Source of the DNA: Oscillospiraceae bacterium
GTDB taxonomy: Bacteria > Bacillota > Clostridia > Oscillospirales > Ruminococcaceae
Assembly: GCA_017435045.1 (NCBI GenBank)
Contig: JAFSFT010000043.1
Span: 1-64,000, forward strand
Direction: 5' to 3'
Length of the DNA stretch: 64,000 bases
Under the pieces are notes generated by a model that did no database searches, had not been told where the DNA came from, and was given only the letters and a program-made list of their open reading frames with translations. Both the position numbers and the translations under genes were made by a program. This document shows positions 1 to 9,574 of the stretch, in pieces. Position 1 is the stretch's first letter; each line of letters begins with the position of its first letter.

Positions 1-38
1 CATTTCCCCTGCGTAATAATCGAAAGAGGTACTGTATT

Positions 39-953
39 TTGTATTGGGGCAGTGTACGCTTTTTTAAGCATCTTATCCTATCGACCGTTGCGCTGATGAT
101 TCTTGTGCCCACAGTTCTGGCTGTGGTTTTTGGCATACAGAACCACCGCAACAAACAGCTGGTGGAGGAACTGAAAAAATATTCTTCTGAAAGTCAGCTG
201 CCAAAAATGGAATATCTTGTAGGCGTAGACTACAGCGAGGTTATAACCGTGCCTACCTTTACATATCAGGAAGACTACCCCGATATGTATGTGGAACGCA
301 GCAGCTTCGTGGCAGAAAACAGCGAAAAGCCTGTGGTGTATCTGACCTTTGACGACGGCCCAAGTGCCAACACCGAAAAGGTGCTGGACATACTGAAAGC
401 CAACGATATAAAGGCCACCTTCTTTGTGGTGAACAGCAATATCGAAGCACATCAGTACCTGTACAAACGTATTGTAGATGAGGGGCACACCCTTGGTATA
501 CATACATACTCACACCAGTATAAAAAAATCTACAACTCCGTTGACGACTATCTTGCAGACTTTAATCAGATATTCAACAAAGTCTATGAACTTACAGGTG
601 TAAAGCCTACAGTTTTCCGTTTTCCCGGCGGCAGTATAAATGTGTATAACCATCAGATATATTTTGAGCTTATCAGTGAGATGCTGCGCAGAGGCTTTGT
701 GTACTACGACTGGAACGTGTCCAGCGGCGATGCAGGCCAGACCTTTACCTCCGCGGCAATTCATCAGGCTGTTGTAAATGGTGCAATAAACAAGGACAAG
801 AGTGTTGTGCTTATGCACGATTCTTCCACCAAGGCCGCCACTGTGGGTGCACTGCAAAGCATTATCGACTCCCTCAAAGAAACCCACGAGTTCCGCCCTA
901 TAACCAACAGCGTGGAACCAACGGTATTCACCTACGAGGACAACAAGCGATAA
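39..953 (+). CDS. Membrane-anchored polysaccharide deacetylase (NodB/CE4 fold)
   Basis: Predicted to remove N-acetyl groups from a cell-envelope polysaccharide such as peptidoglycan. The 304-residue protein starts with one hydrophobic signal-anchor (about residues 10-30), a spacer, then a NodB domain. The metal-site motif TFDDGPS (about 103-109) and the HTYSH motif (about 155-159) supply the Asp-His-His set, and FRFPGGS and LMHDSS follow further on. The start is a TTG at 39 with AGAGGT eight bases upstream; no ATG lies closer to the signal-anchor. It is near the window edge, so operon partners to the left are unseen. The exact substrate cannot be read from the sequence. Confidence 0.88.
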   Translation: MYWGSVRFFKHLILSTVALMILVPTVLAVVFGIQNHRNKQLVEELKKYSSESQLPKMEYLVGVDYSEVITVPTFTYQEDYPDMYVERSSFVAENSEKPVVYLTFDDGPSANTEKVLDILKANDIKATFFVVNSNIEAHQYLYKRIVDEGHTLGIHTYSHQYKKIYNSVDDYLADFNQIFNKVYELTGVKPTVFRFPGGSINVYNHQIYFELISEMLRRGFVYYDWNVSSGDAGQTFTSAAIHQAVVNGAINKDKSVVLMHDSSTKAATVGALQSIIDSLKETHEFRPITNSVEPTVFTYEDNKR

Positions 954-1104
954 CTTTTTAATTTGCCGCAAGGCAAATGTGCATACAGGATAACTGATTT
1001 TTTCAGATTCCAGACTTTATTGCACAGCATTTAATCTTGAGCAAATATCCTTTACATAAATCCTATTACAAAAATATACCTTACAATTCAGGAGGCCGTA
1101 CTTT

Positions 1105-1710
1105 ATGGCAAACAGAGAAACCAACAACTTTAAGCAGGCTCTTAACGAACTGCTTGCAGGCAAAATTACAACAGATGAACCGGAAGCACCTGTAGTTAAA
1201 AATACAGAAGCTGATGCAGTGGAGGAAGCTGCAAAAATTGAAGCAGCACAGGCAGTAAAAGAAATTGAAAACAACATCTTCAAGGAAATGGACTCTGCAT
1301 TGAACAGCGAGGATACAATTATCGGCAAGAGCGTTGTTATCGAAGGCAATATCCGCACAACTGCAAAACTGGTTATCAACGGCGAAGTTACAGGCAGTGT
1401 TATTTCTACAGCAGACCTTGTTATCACAGGCAAGGTTGGCGGTGCTATTCAGGGCAACAACATTACACTGAATCAGTGCGAAATCCACGATACTGTAACA
1501 GCTTCCAACGAAATACAGATTTCGCCACAGAGCATTATCAACGGTGATATCAAATCCGGTGCTATCGTAAGCGAAGGCATTATCAACGGCAATGTAAACG
1601 CAAACAGCATTACACTTATGGGCACAAGCAAAACTGTTGGTGATATTTCCTGCAAGACTATCCGCATAAGCGAGGGTGCATCCCTTAAAGGCAAGCTGGA
1701 AACAGTTTAA
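1105..1710 (+). CDS. Bactofilin family protein
   Basis: A 201-residue polymer-forming cytoskeletal protein of the bactofilin (DUF583) family. About 70 charged, probably disordered residues precede a repetitive beta-helix-like core (about 72-195) rich in short Val/Ile/Gly/Asn strands such as KSVVIEGNI and GNVNANSITLMG. Family members self-assemble on the inner face of the membrane and recruit wall-modifying enzymes, which fits the deacetylase just upstream. An AGGAGG site lies upstream of the ATG. The gene has its own strong terminator, so it is probably monocistronic or the last gene of a short unit. Confidence 0.88.
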   Translation: MANRETNNFKQALNELLAGKITTDEPEAPVVKNTEADAVEEAAKIEAAQAVKEIENNIFKEMDSALNSEDTIIGKSVVIEGNIRTTAKLVINGEVTGSVISTADLVITGKVGGAIQGNNITLNQCEIHDTVTASNEIQISPQSIINGDIKSGAIVSEGIINGNVNANSITLMGTSKTVGDISCKTIRISEGASLKGKLETV

Positions 1711-1790
1711 TAATTTCTACATATTCCTGTCTGCAGTATAATCTGTTGCTTTTGAACAGGAAAAATATGTAATCAGCAAGATTTCAATAA

Positions 1791-1832
1791 AAATACACAG
1801 TAGTGTCATACAATACTACTGTGTATTTTTTT
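1791..1832 (+). terminator. Rho-independent terminator after the bactofilin gene
   Basis: A perfect 14-bp stem (AAATACACAGTAGT with its complement at 1815-1828) around a 10-base loop runs into a T tract. Confidence 0.9.
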
Positions 1833-1849
1833 AAACTTAAAGGTGTTTT

Positions 1850-3031
1850 ATGAAACAGAAGATTATATATCTGCTGACAGTGGTGCTGTGTGTGCTGCTG
1901 TTGGTGATGGGACGAAGATTTGCCACCGCCAACCCTACAGTGGAAAACACAGGCATTGTAACCGTTGCCGAAAAGGTTAAAGTTACCGCTGTTGTTGACC
2001 CTGAATATGAAAAAACAGTATTCAGCGAAGACTGGGAGATGCGTGGCGAAAGTATTGTACTTTTTGAAGGCGAATTTATGGAAGGCTACAAAAAGGGCAA
2101 AAGAGAACTGATGGTGCAGCGTGTGGACGATTTGTACGCTGTGGAAATGCGTCCCGTAAGTCAGGGTGACAAAATTGCGGTTTACCGAAACCCTGACGAC
2201 CAGATTGATGTAAACTATATGTTTGCCGAGTACAACCGTGTTACCATTCTGTGGTGGCTTGTTGCAGCATTTATGTTTTTACTGCTGCTTTTTGGCAGAG
2301 GTAAAGGTGTAAGCACAATTATTTCCCTTGTGCTGACTGTTGCGGCAATATTTGTGGTGTTTGTGCCTGCTGTGCTGAGCTACGGCAACATATATCTGTG
2401 GAGCCTTATGACCTGTGTGTACATCATATTTATGACACTGCTTATTGTAAATGGATACACCAAGAAAAGCCTTGCGGCAATTATCGGATGTCTTGGCGGC
2501 GTTGCCGTTACAGGCATTCTGGTTAAATTCTGCGATTTGTTCCTGCACACAACAGGTCTTGTGGACGAAGATGCCTTATATCTGATGATGCTTAACCCTG
2601 AAAATCCGCTGGATATCAAAGCGGTGGTTTTCGCAGCAATTATCATTGGTGCCGTAGGTGCTGTTATGGACGTTGCTATGGATATATCCTCGGCTCTGGC
2701 AGAAATCAAAAGTCAGGTGCCGGACATTTCCCGTACACAGATTATAAAAAGCGGCTTTACCATTGGCAGAGATATTATCGGCACAATGTCCAACACCCTT
2801 ATCCTTGCGTATATCGGTTCCAGCCTGTCCTGCACTTTGCTTATGGTGGCAGGCAACCCGTCGCTGCTGCTGCTGTTTAACACAGAAATGATAGTGGTTG
2901 AACTTTTGCAGACCATTGCAGGCAGCTTTGGTATGCTGCTGACCATTCCGCTTACAAGTATTGTATGCGGTGTACTGTACGGCGGCAATCCAGAGAGCGA
3001 AAACAAAAAGGTTTACAGGGATATGGCATAA
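1850..3031 (+). CDS. YibE/F family membrane protein
   Basis: A 393-residue polytopic membrane protein of the YibE/F family, whose biochemical role is not established. An N-terminal hydrophobic segment (about 5-22) is followed by a roughly 100-residue extracytoplasmic region, then about seven or eight membrane segments from about residue 130 to the end. The conserved stretch GAVGAVMDVAMDISSALAEI (about 263-282) is typical of the family. It starts at ATG with AAGGTG just upstream and lies between two terminators, so it is a single-gene unit. It could be a transporter, but no substrate can be proposed. Confidence 0.85.
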   Translation: MKQKIIYLLTVVLCVLLLVMGRRFATANPTVENTGIVTVAEKVKVTAVVDPEYEKTVFSEDWEMRGESIVLFEGEFMEGYKKGKRELMVQRVDDLYAVEMRPVSQGDKIAVYRNPDDQIDVNYMFAEYNRVTILWWLVAAFMFLLLLFGRGKGVSTIISLVLTVAAIFVVFVPAVLSYGNIYLWSLMTCVYIIFMTLLIVNGYTKKSLAAIIGCLGGVAVTGILVKFCDLFLHTTGLVDEDALYLMMLNPENPLDIKAVVFAAIIIGAVGAVMDVAMDISSALAEIKSQVPDISRTQIIKSGFTIGRDIIGTMSNTLILAYIGSSLSCTLLMVAGNPSLLLLFNTEMIVVELLQTIAGSFGMLLTIPLTSIVCGVLYGGNPESENKKVYRDMA

Positions 3032-3085
3032 ACAGCTATTTTATCACACTCCCCTTTTAAATACACCCCATATTATGACAATGCA

Positions 3086-3123
3086 AACCCATCTGTATGT
3101 ATATCCTGTACAGATGGGTTTTC
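3086..3123 (+). terminator. Rho-independent terminator after the YibE/F gene
   Basis: A 12-bp stem (AACCCATCTGTA and TACAGATGGGTT) is followed by TTTTC. The rest of the gap up to 3327 is AT-rich and shows no gene. Confidence 0.85.
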
Positions 3124-3327
3124 TTGTTGTGTGCCTTTACTTTTGCACAATATTTTTATATACTTAAAATGTACAGATATGTGCTGATTTTTTGGTCGAT
3201 TGATCGAAAAAAGAAAGAACATTGTTATAGTAATCAGACAAGTACCTGTAATTGGCACATTTAATTATCAATATACACACCCTTTAGCTAAATAAATCTT
3301 ATATATAAATTCGGAAAACGGTGAATT

Positions 3328-4782
3328 ATGGAAGAAAAAAAGGGCATAAATCCCAAGGACCTGCTTATATCTATCTTTAAATACTCAATTGCAACGTGGG
3401 TAAACTTTTTTATCTATGGGGCATCCTTGCTACTGGTTGCCTGGTTTATACCTGCAGATACCTGGGGACAGCTGGATATTTTTATCTCCACCTCAACGCT
3501 TATAATGAACATATGTATCCTCGGACTTGACCAGAGTTTTATGCGATTTTTCAACGAGCCTCCGACTCCATTGGACAGAAAGGGACTTCTTGGCAACTGC
3601 TTTGGCATATCCGCAATCTGTCTTGTTGTTACAGGTGTTTTCTGCTGTCTTGTCTGCCCGCAGGCTGTGCTTGGAATATTCTTCAGCGAAAAAATGCCAA
3701 ACATCTATCTTGCATATCTGTTTGTAAATGCTTTTATGGCTATGATTGGCCGCTATGTAAACCTTGTTTACCGTATGTCGGGCAGCATAAAGCTGTACAC
3801 CCTTGAAAGCGTGCTGATGCAGTTTTTTACAAAGGTGTTCTTTGTATTCGGCGTATTTATCAGCAACGACCTGAACACACTTGTCCTTTTTGCTGTAGGC
3901 GGTATGACTGTATTCGGCATAATTTTCCTCTTTGTAATCCGCAGCGAAATAAACATTTCTCCGTCTGTAATCTTTACAAAGGCAAACCGGCAGATACTCC
4001 CCTATGGTCTTGCCCTTATGCCAACTGCCGTTATGCTTTGGCTCAACAGCCTTTTCAGCAAGGTGTATATCTCCAAAACTATAGGCAACAGTCAGGCAGG
4101 CGTATTCAGTATGGTAAGCACCCTGTCCAATGTAGTGGCTATTATTCAGGCGGGCTTTGCAACCTTCTGGAGCGCATTTATCTATGCCAACTACAAAACC
4201 GAGCAGGAAAAAATCAAGCAGGTGCACGATTACCTCACCTTCCTTATAGTTGAGTTTTTCTGTGTTCTGATGATTTTCGAGGATATTATCTTCTGGATTC
4301 TTGGCAGTGAATACGCAAAGGGCATCGAGGTGTTCCCTATTATGGTGCTTGTGCCCGTGTTCCTCATTATCAGCGAAACCACGGTTTACGGCATCTCCAT
4401 TGCCAAAAAGCCGATTTTCGACACCATCGGCATCGGCCTTTCCGTTGTTACCAACATCGGTTTCTGTTTCCTGCTGGCACCGCAGTTCCAGCTGTACGGC
4501 GTATGCCTTGCACTGTGTCTTTCAAACCTTATAATGTTTGTGTTCCGCACAGTGATTGCACAGAAACTTTACTGCTCCATTCCAAGTGCCGCAAGAACAA
4601 CAGTTGTGTGCTGTATTCTCTTTGTGCTCACATTCTTCGGCACAATATGGGCACACAATTTTGTGCTTAAAGCTGTGACAGGCCTTGCTGGTATGGCTGT
4701 GTACCTTGTAATCTACCGCAGACAACTTGTGAGTGCAGTCGCCCTTGGCAAAGAAGTGCTTGGGAAATATCTGAAGAAATAA
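3328..4782 (+). CDS. Oligosaccharide flippase (Wzx/MATE-like) family membrane protein
   Basis: A 484-residue integral membrane protein with about 12-14 hydrophobic segments, in the polysaccharide-biosynthesis flippase superfamily. Members move lipid-linked sugar precursors across the cytoplasmic membrane for capsule, teichoic acid or exopolysaccharide assembly. The N-terminal region with SIATWVNFFIYG and LDQSFMRFF and the later LPYGLALMP segment resemble Wzx proteins. No glycosyltransferase cluster adjoins it, so the substrate is open. The ATG has only a weak GGTG site. A terminator lies upstream, so it has its own promoter. Confidence 0.8.
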   Translation: MEEKKGINPKDLLISIFKYSIATWVNFFIYGASLLLVAWFIPADTWGQLDIFISTSTLIMNICILGLDQSFMRFFNEPPTPLDRKGLLGNCFGISAICLVVTGVFCCLVCPQAVLGIFFSEKMPNIYLAYLFVNAFMAMIGRYVNLVYRMSGSIKLYTLESVLMQFFTKVFFVFGVFISNDLNTLVLFAVGGMTVFGIIFLFVIRSEINISPSVIFTKANRQILPYGLALMPTAVMLWLNSLFSKVYISKTIGNSQAGVFSMVSTLSNVVAIIQAGFATFWSAFIYANYKTEQEKIKQVHDYLTFLIVEFFCVLMIFEDIIFWILGSEYAKGIEVFPIMVLVPVFLIISETTVYGISIAKKPIFDTIGIGLSVVTNIGFCFLLAPQFQLYGVCLALCLSNLIMFVFRTVIAQKLYCSIPSAARTTVVCCILFVLTFFGTIWAHNFVLKAVTGLAGMAVYLVIYRRQLVSAVALGKEVLGKYLKK

Positions 4783-4831
4783 AGTGTTTTCAACAGTTGG
4801 ATAAATTTGAATTTTCAAAGGAGAAGAAAAT

Positions 4832-5032
4832 ATGGAAAAGTTCGAGTATAAAGTGGTTGTCTATGACACAAAAGGTTTTTGGGGAGGGAATGTTGAGACA
4901 AATCAGCTCGAAAACCAGCTCAATCTTCTTGGTTATGATGGATGGGAGATGGTTAGCTGCACTTCTACAAACCAGAGTTATGGTTCGTCCAAAAGCATAG
5001 TATGTATATTCAAGCGCAAGAAAGACCAATAA
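4832..5032 (+). CDS. DUF4177 domain small protein
   Basis: A 66-residue soluble protein matching the DUF4177 pattern: it opens with KFEYKVV, has a central LENQLNLLGYDGWEMVS and ends in a basic IVCIFKRKK strand. Family members are single-domain alpha/beta proteins of unknown role. An AAAGGAGA site precedes the ATG. It follows the flippase by 49 bases and is probably read through from it. A strong terminator lies downstream. Confidence 0.8.
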   Translation: MEKFEYKVVVYDTKGFWGGNVETNQLENQLNLLGYDGWEMVSCTSTNQSYGSSKSIVCIFKRKKDQ

Positions 5033-5074
5033 CACCCCAATTTATCTGACATCCAAAAATATATTAATAAAACC

Positions 5075-5105
5075 AAAAGGGAGAGCACGGATGCTCTCCC
5101 TTTTT
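5075..5105. terminator. Bidirectional terminator between DUF4177 gene and pncB
   Basis: GGGAGAGCA and TGCTCTCCC form a 9-bp stem with a 4-base loop, flanked by AAAA on the left and TTTTT on the right, so it can serve both convergent genes. Confidence 0.9.
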
Positions 5106-5133
5106 ATGTATAAAATTATTTTCAAAAAACTGA

Positions 5134-6603
5134 TTATCCGTTGGATTTTTCATTGAGCAGGCGCATCTGTTCAAGCCACAGTTTTTCGGAAAGGTCCACG
5201 TAGAATGTGTGTGGATATTCAAGACGTTTAACTTCGTCCCAGAGGGTGTCGATCTGCTGTGCGCAGAATGCCTTGATTTCTTCAACGGACGGGCTTTCGT
5301 ACACCTTTTTGCCTTCCACAAAGATTGGCTGAAGCAGCGGCTTAAGGGTAATATTTGTCAGTGTCTGACGTTTCCATGGCTCTGTTGGTGAGAAGATAAC
5401 CATTTCGTCCGGTTCAGGATTTACAGCTTCATCGTGGATTGCAATATAGTCGGCCTTTGCCATACCTGTTTCCTTGTCAAAGATACGGTAAACCTGTTTT
5501 TTGTATGGCAGGGTGATTTTTTCTATGCTTGCACTGATTTTGATTTTTGGCTCGTAGCTGCCGTCTTCTTTTTTAACCGCTGTAAGCTTGTAAACACCGC
5601 CCAGTACTGGAGTTGTCTTGCTGGTAATCATACACTCACCAACACCGAAAGAATCAATTTTGGCATCGTTGATAAGCAGGTCACGGATGATATATTCATC
5701 AAGGGAGTTGGATGCCACGATTTTGCAGTCAGGATAGCCTGCCTCGTCCAGCATCTCTCTTGCCTTTTTGGAAAGATATGCAATGTCGCCAGAGTCAATT
5801 CTTACGCCTACAGGACGTTTGCCCTGTGGTTTAAGCACCTCGTCAAATACCTTTATTGCATTTGGAATGCCGCTTTTAAGCACGTTGTATGTATCGATAA
5901 GAAGGATTGTGCTGTCAGGATAAAGCTGGGCAAAGGTTTTGAAAGCCTCATATTCGCTTGGGAACATCTGCACCCATGCGTGTGCCATTGTGCCGCCTGC
6001 AGGAATATCCATATCTCGTTCCATCATGGTGTTGGAGGAGGATACGCAGCCGCCTATGTAGCAGGCACGTGTGCCGTAGTTGGCAGCATCCACACCCTGT
6101 GCACGGCGTGCACCGAATTCCTGAACAGGACGTCCCATTGCACTGCGTACAATGCGGTTTGCCTTTGTTGCAATAAGTGTCTGGTGGTTCATAAGGATAA
6201 GAAGGGCTGTTTCCAGCATCTGTGCCTGTATTGCAGGGCCTTCCACCACCATCATAGGTTCTTTAGGGAACACAGGTGTGCCCTCTGGCATTGCCCATAC
6301 ATTGCACTTGAATTCAAACTTACGCAGATATTCCAGAAATTCCTCGCAGAATATACCTTTGCTGCGCAGGTATTCGATATCATCATCGGTAAAGCTGAGA
6401 TTTTCCAAATAATCAATAGCCTGTTCCAGACCACAGAATATCGCAAAACCACCCTGGTCAGGTACACGGCGGAAGAACACGTCGTATACACATACAATGT
6501 CACGCAGTGGGCTCTGGAACACACCGTTTGCCATTGTGAGTTCGTAAAAGTCAGTAAGGATGGAAAGGTTGCGAGGGTCTTTTACACTGTAACTTTTTGC
6601 CAT
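5134..6603 (-). CDS. pncB: Nicotinate phosphoribosyltransferase
   Basis: A 489-residue enzyme of NAD salvage that joins nicotinate to PRPP to give nicotinate mononucleotide, with ATP hydrolysis. Family signatures include the N-terminal LTDFYELTMANG (about 15-26), EFGARRAQG (about 167-175) and the phosphate-binding GVRIDSGDIAYLS region (about 277-289). The length is normal for the bacterial NAPRTase family. The start is ATG with AGAGGAAA upstream. It lies 74 bases after dacA on the same strand and may be co-transcribed with it, although there is no functional link. Confidence 0.95.
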   Translation of the reverse strand: MAKSYSVKDPRNLSILTDFYELTMANGVFQSPLRDIVCVYDVFFRRVPDQGGFAIFCGLEQAIDYLENLSFTDDDIEYLRSKGIFCEEFLEYLRKFEFKCNVWAMPEGTPVFPKEPMMVVEGPAIQAQMLETALLILMNHQTLIATKANRIVRSAMGRPVQEFGARRAQGVDAANYGTRACYIGGCVSSSNTMMERDMDIPAGGTMAHAWVQMFPSEYEAFKTFAQLYPDSTILLIDTYNVLKSGIPNAIKVFDEVLKPQGKRPVGVRIDSGDIAYLSKKAREMLDEAGYPDCKIVASNSLDEYIIRDLLINDAKIDSFGVGECMITSKTTPVLGGVYKLTAVKKEDGSYEPKIKISASIEKITLPYKKQVYRIFDKETGMAKADYIAIHDEAVNPEPDEMVIFSPTEPWKRQTLTNITLKPLLQPIFVEGKKVYESPSVEEIKAFCAQQIDTLWDEVKRLEYPHTFYVDLSEKLWLEQMRLLNEKSNG

Positions 6604-6677
6604 AGTCGTTTCCTCTTTTTATAGTTAAAAATTTATTGTGAACAGATTTCAGTATAATATGGAACTATTTAACACTG

Positions 6678-8018
6678 TTATCTTTTATTTCTGTGAATCT
6701 TCTGCATTTTTTCGTATTTTTTGCCGAGATAGTAACGGAATGCCAGAAATGCCGCTATCAGTACAATTGTTACGATGATAACCACACGGAAATAGAGGCT
6801 GCTTACAATCTCACCCAGTTTTTCAACAAGGTATATAATTGTGTCCCGCTCGTAGCTTTCTGCCGCTACCAGTTCAGTGGTGCCCACAAGGTCACCTGCT
6901 ATATAGTAACTTACCGTTCCTATTACATCACCCGCGTTGATTGGTGCGTACACCTGGTCCGGCAGGTTGAACACCTTTTGAAAACTGGACTCGTCCACAC
7001 CGTTTGGCAGAACACTGTAAACCTCGCCCTTTGGATAAAGCAGCAGATTATCCTTGCCCTTTACATACTTCATTGTAACTTCCGTTACAGGTGCATCGAG
7101 GCTGTTGGCAGGCTTTAAGGTGTATTCATCAAAGAAATAATCCATTATTGCTGCCGTGGCGTCAAAGGCAGGAAGCCTGAGCTCGTTACCTTCAGTATCT
7201 ACGTATTCAGCCCCCATAACCACAAGGATATACTTTTCTCCGTTTGCTTCACACACAGAAACAAAGTTGTGTGCTGCTTCAGGCAGGCTGCCCGTCTTCA
7301 TCCCGCGGATATAGTCGCGGTAATATACACTGGACGGATTCTGCATACTGATTGTGGAGGTGATAAGATATTTGTCTGCATGACGGTAGTTTGCAGGCAT
7401 ATAGTAGTGCACTGTAGTGGCAATGTCCATAAACCCCGGGGTTTCATAGCAGGCTTTGGCAATGCGGTACATATCCCTTGCGGTTGTGTAGTGATTTTCG
7501 CTGAACAGCCCGTGAGGGTTGGAGAAGTTTGTATTTGTACATCCCAGCTTTTTGGCCTCGTTGTTCATAAGCATGGAAAAATTGTAACGGCTGCCGTTGG
7601 CGATGTAATCCTCCACCATATTTGCCGCCTCGTTGCCGCTTGGAAGCATCATTGCATAAAGCAGCTGACGGATTGTCAGTGTTTCGCCTGCCCTGATATC
7701 GGCATGGGATGAATTCATACCATATAACTCGTCTGTGTGCTTTGTTCTGGCGGTAATGGTGGCACCATCAAGGTCATCCACGTACTTCATGGCAACATAG
7801 GTGGTAAGCATCTTTGTAAGTGATGCAGGCGTACGCTGAACATCGGCATCTTTTTCAAAGATAACCTCTCCTGTGTCAAGACTTACCAGAAGATAGCTTG
7901 CCACATTCAGATCAAATGGCAGTTCGTATCTTGCCGCTGCAGAGGCTTTTACCGGTGCAAAAACCGAAACAACAAGCAATACCGCAGCCAGCGACAGTGC
8001 TTTTAACCTGTTTTTCAT
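6678..8018 (-). CDS. dacA: D-alanyl-D-alanine carboxypeptidase (PBP5-type, class C low-mass PBP)
   Basis: Removes the terminal D-Ala from peptidoglycan stem peptides outside the cell. The 446-residue protein has a signal peptide ending near SASA (about 27), the serine-protease-like triad SLTK (SxxK, about 66-69), SGN (about 127-129) and KTG (about 241-243), a C-terminal beta-rich domain, and a membrane anchor at about 405-430 with a basic tail. AAGGATAT precedes the ATG. A second D,D-peptidase role, such as sporulation-specific DacB/DacF, cannot be excluded from sequence alone. Confidence 0.92.
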   Translation of the reverse strand: MKNRLKALSLAAVLLVVSVFAPVKASAAARYELPFDLNVASYLLVSLDTGEVIFEKDADVQRTPASLTKMLTTYVAMKYVDDLDGATITARTKHTDELYGMNSSHADIRAGETLTIRQLLYAMMLPSGNEAANMVEDYIANGSRYNFSMLMNNEAKKLGCTNTNFSNPHGLFSENHYTTARDMYRIAKACYETPGFMDIATTVHYYMPANYRHADKYLITSTISMQNPSSVYYRDYIRGMKTGSLPEAAHNFVSVCEANGEKYILVVMGAEYVDTEGNELRLPAFDATAAIMDYFFDEYTLKPANSLDAPVTEVTMKYVKGKDNLLLYPKGEVYSVLPNGVDESSFQKVFNLPDQVYAPINAGDVIGTVSYYIAGDLVGTTELVAAESYERDTIIYLVEKLGEIVSSLYFRVVIIVTIVLIAAFLAFRYYLGKKYEKMQKIHRNKR

Positions 8019-8173
8019 ATATAATATCCTTGTTCTTTTGTTGTTTTTTTGATATACTTTATACAGTTTTATGCGATAATTTGTCGCAATAAATCGAGAA
8101 AATTTTATTATCTATCTTAACATTAAAGTATATCACATAAATGTTAAGAAATAAAGGAATTTAAAGGTATTTT

Positions 8174-8863
8174 ATGATTTTTGTTACAGCAGACACCCAT
8201 GGTGAAACCGAACGTTTTGACGATAAACAACTGAAAAAACTTAAAAAAGGCGATACTCTTTTTATTCTTGGAGATTTCGGTTTTATGTGGAGTGACAGTG
8301 AGAGGGAGAAAAAAGCCCTTGCAAAGCTGGCAAAGAAGCCGTATACCATTCTGTTTATCGATGGCCTTGGCGACAGCTTTGAGGTGCTGGCAAAATATCC
8401 CGAAACAGAGTACTGCGGTGCAAAGGCAAGAGAGATTGCAAAGGATAAAATCTATTACATAAAAAGGGGCGAAATTGCCGAAATTGAGGGCAGAAAACTG
8501 CTTTGCTTCGGCGGCAACGATATATACGACCCCGATATAGTGGAAAGCTTTGACGACCCCACCTCTGCTGATTTTGAAAACTGCAGTGCAAATCTTGAAA
8601 AGTCCTCTGACAGTGTTGACTATATCCTTACACATATTCCGTCCGGCAAAATAAACCGATTTATCAATCTTGACAGCTATGCCACCAGTGAGACAATGGA
8701 CTTTTTTGACCTTGTGGCAAAGGATGTTGAATATAAAAAGTGGTATTTTGGCTGCCTGCATCTGGACAAGTACATTTCTCCAAAGGTACAGGCTGTATAT
8801 ACCGATGTTCTCCCTCTTTGGGAGGAAGAGAAAAAAGGATTTTTCTCTAAAATGAAGAAATAG
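8174..8863 (+). CDS. Metallophosphoesterase
   Basis: A 229-residue calcineurin-like phosphoesterase. The dinuclear metal motifs are visible: TADTHG (D-x-H, residues 5-10), GDFGFMW (about 35-41), GGNDIYD (about 113-119) and the later YILTHIPSG and FGCLHLDK histidines. No transmembrane segment or signal is seen, so it is cytoplasmic. The substrate is unknown and could be a nucleotide, phosphoprotein or phosphodiester. AAAGGT lies upstream of the ATG. It is divergent from dacA and ends in a terminator shared with the convergent thioesterase. Confidence 0.82.
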   Translation: MIFVTADTHGETERFDDKQLKKLKKGDTLFILGDFGFMWSDSEREKKALAKLAKKPYTILFIDGLGDSFEVLAKYPETEYCGAKAREIAKDKIYYIKRGEIAEIEGRKLLCFGGNDIYDPDIVESFDDPTSADFENCSANLEKSSDSVDYILTHIPSGKINRFINLDSYATSETMDFFDLVAKDVEYKKWYFGCLHLDKYISPKVQAVYTDVLPLWEEEKKGFFSKMKK

Positions 8864-8957
8864 AACATTAAAGCTGACGCAGACATTTTATCCCTATGCC
8901 AACTGTACTGTAAAGTTTTAGGTTTGCGGAAGCACACAGAAATAATTTATGACATAA

Positions 8958-9000
8958 AAACGGTATTATGGTTTTCCGCCATAATACCGTTTGTTTTTTT
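8958..9000. terminator. Bidirectional terminator
   Basis: A 14-bp perfect stem (AAACGGTATTATGG and its complement) is flanked by an A run on the left and TTGTTTTTTT on the right, between convergent genes. Confidence 0.9.
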
Positions 9001-9004
9001 GTTC

Positions 9005-9418
9005 TTATTCTTCCCTAAGATATTGGCAGAGTGATTCATAAATTCGGGGATAAGTGCGTTTAAGGCTGATTATTTTCCCCTCACTGTTCAAAAAACAGTG
9101 CTCACTGACCGCTTCACACACAGGTGTACCGTCTGATTTTGTCATAAGATACCCGATTTTAAGCTTTACGCCACGGAATTCTGCCACCCACACTTCAATG
9201 TCCACCACATCCGCAAAGGTTGTGGTGTTTTTGTATCTGCAGTCCACTGCCGTAACAGGAGAGATTATGCCCATTGCCTCTATTTTATCATAGCCCCATC
9301 CCAGCTGTTCCAGAAAGTCTATGCGGGCTTCTTCCATCCAGCGTATGTAGTTGGAATGGTGTGTAATGCCCATTCTGTCCGTTTCGTAATAGTTTACTTT
9401 ATGGGTATATCTTTTCAT
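9005..9418 (-). CDS. Acyl-CoA thioesterase, hotdog fold (YbgC/4-HBT-like)
   Basis: A 137-residue single hotdog-domain protein. The motif YYETDRMGITHHSNYIRWME (residues 10-29) carries the catalytic Asp of the 4-hydroxybenzoyl-CoA thioesterase family and the long hotdog helix follows (FLEQLGWGYDKI). It should hydrolyse a short or medium acyl-CoA in the cytoplasm, probably as a dimer or tetramer. An AAGGAAA site precedes the ATG. The neighbours do not show which acyl-CoA is used. Confidence 0.88.
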   Translation of the reverse strand: MKRYTHKVNYYETDRMGITHHSNYIRWMEEARIDFLEQLGWGYDKIEAMGIISPVTAVDCRYKNTTTFADVVDIEVWVAEFRGVKLKIGYLMTKSDGTPVCEAVSEHCFLNSEGKIISLKRTYPRIYESLCQYLREE

Positions 9419-9574
9419 CTGTTTTCCTTTCCGTGTCTTAATTACCTGCCTGCTGTTTACTTTTTGTACAGTTCAGAGAAAGCCTTAACATTTTGCTGAT
9501 AAAGACCTCTATCCTTTTCGCAAACTTTCTTTCAGAGGCATTGTTATATTGCCACCTACAGCAGCACTAAAATA

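Noticed and set aside
961..977. Terminator after the polysaccharide deacetylase
   Set aside because: TTTGCC-gca-GGCAAA forms only a short stem with no T run on either side.
5434..6624. A 396-codon plus-strand open frame
   Set aside because: It is the antisense shadow of pncB, with Cys/His/Phe-rich nonsense composition.
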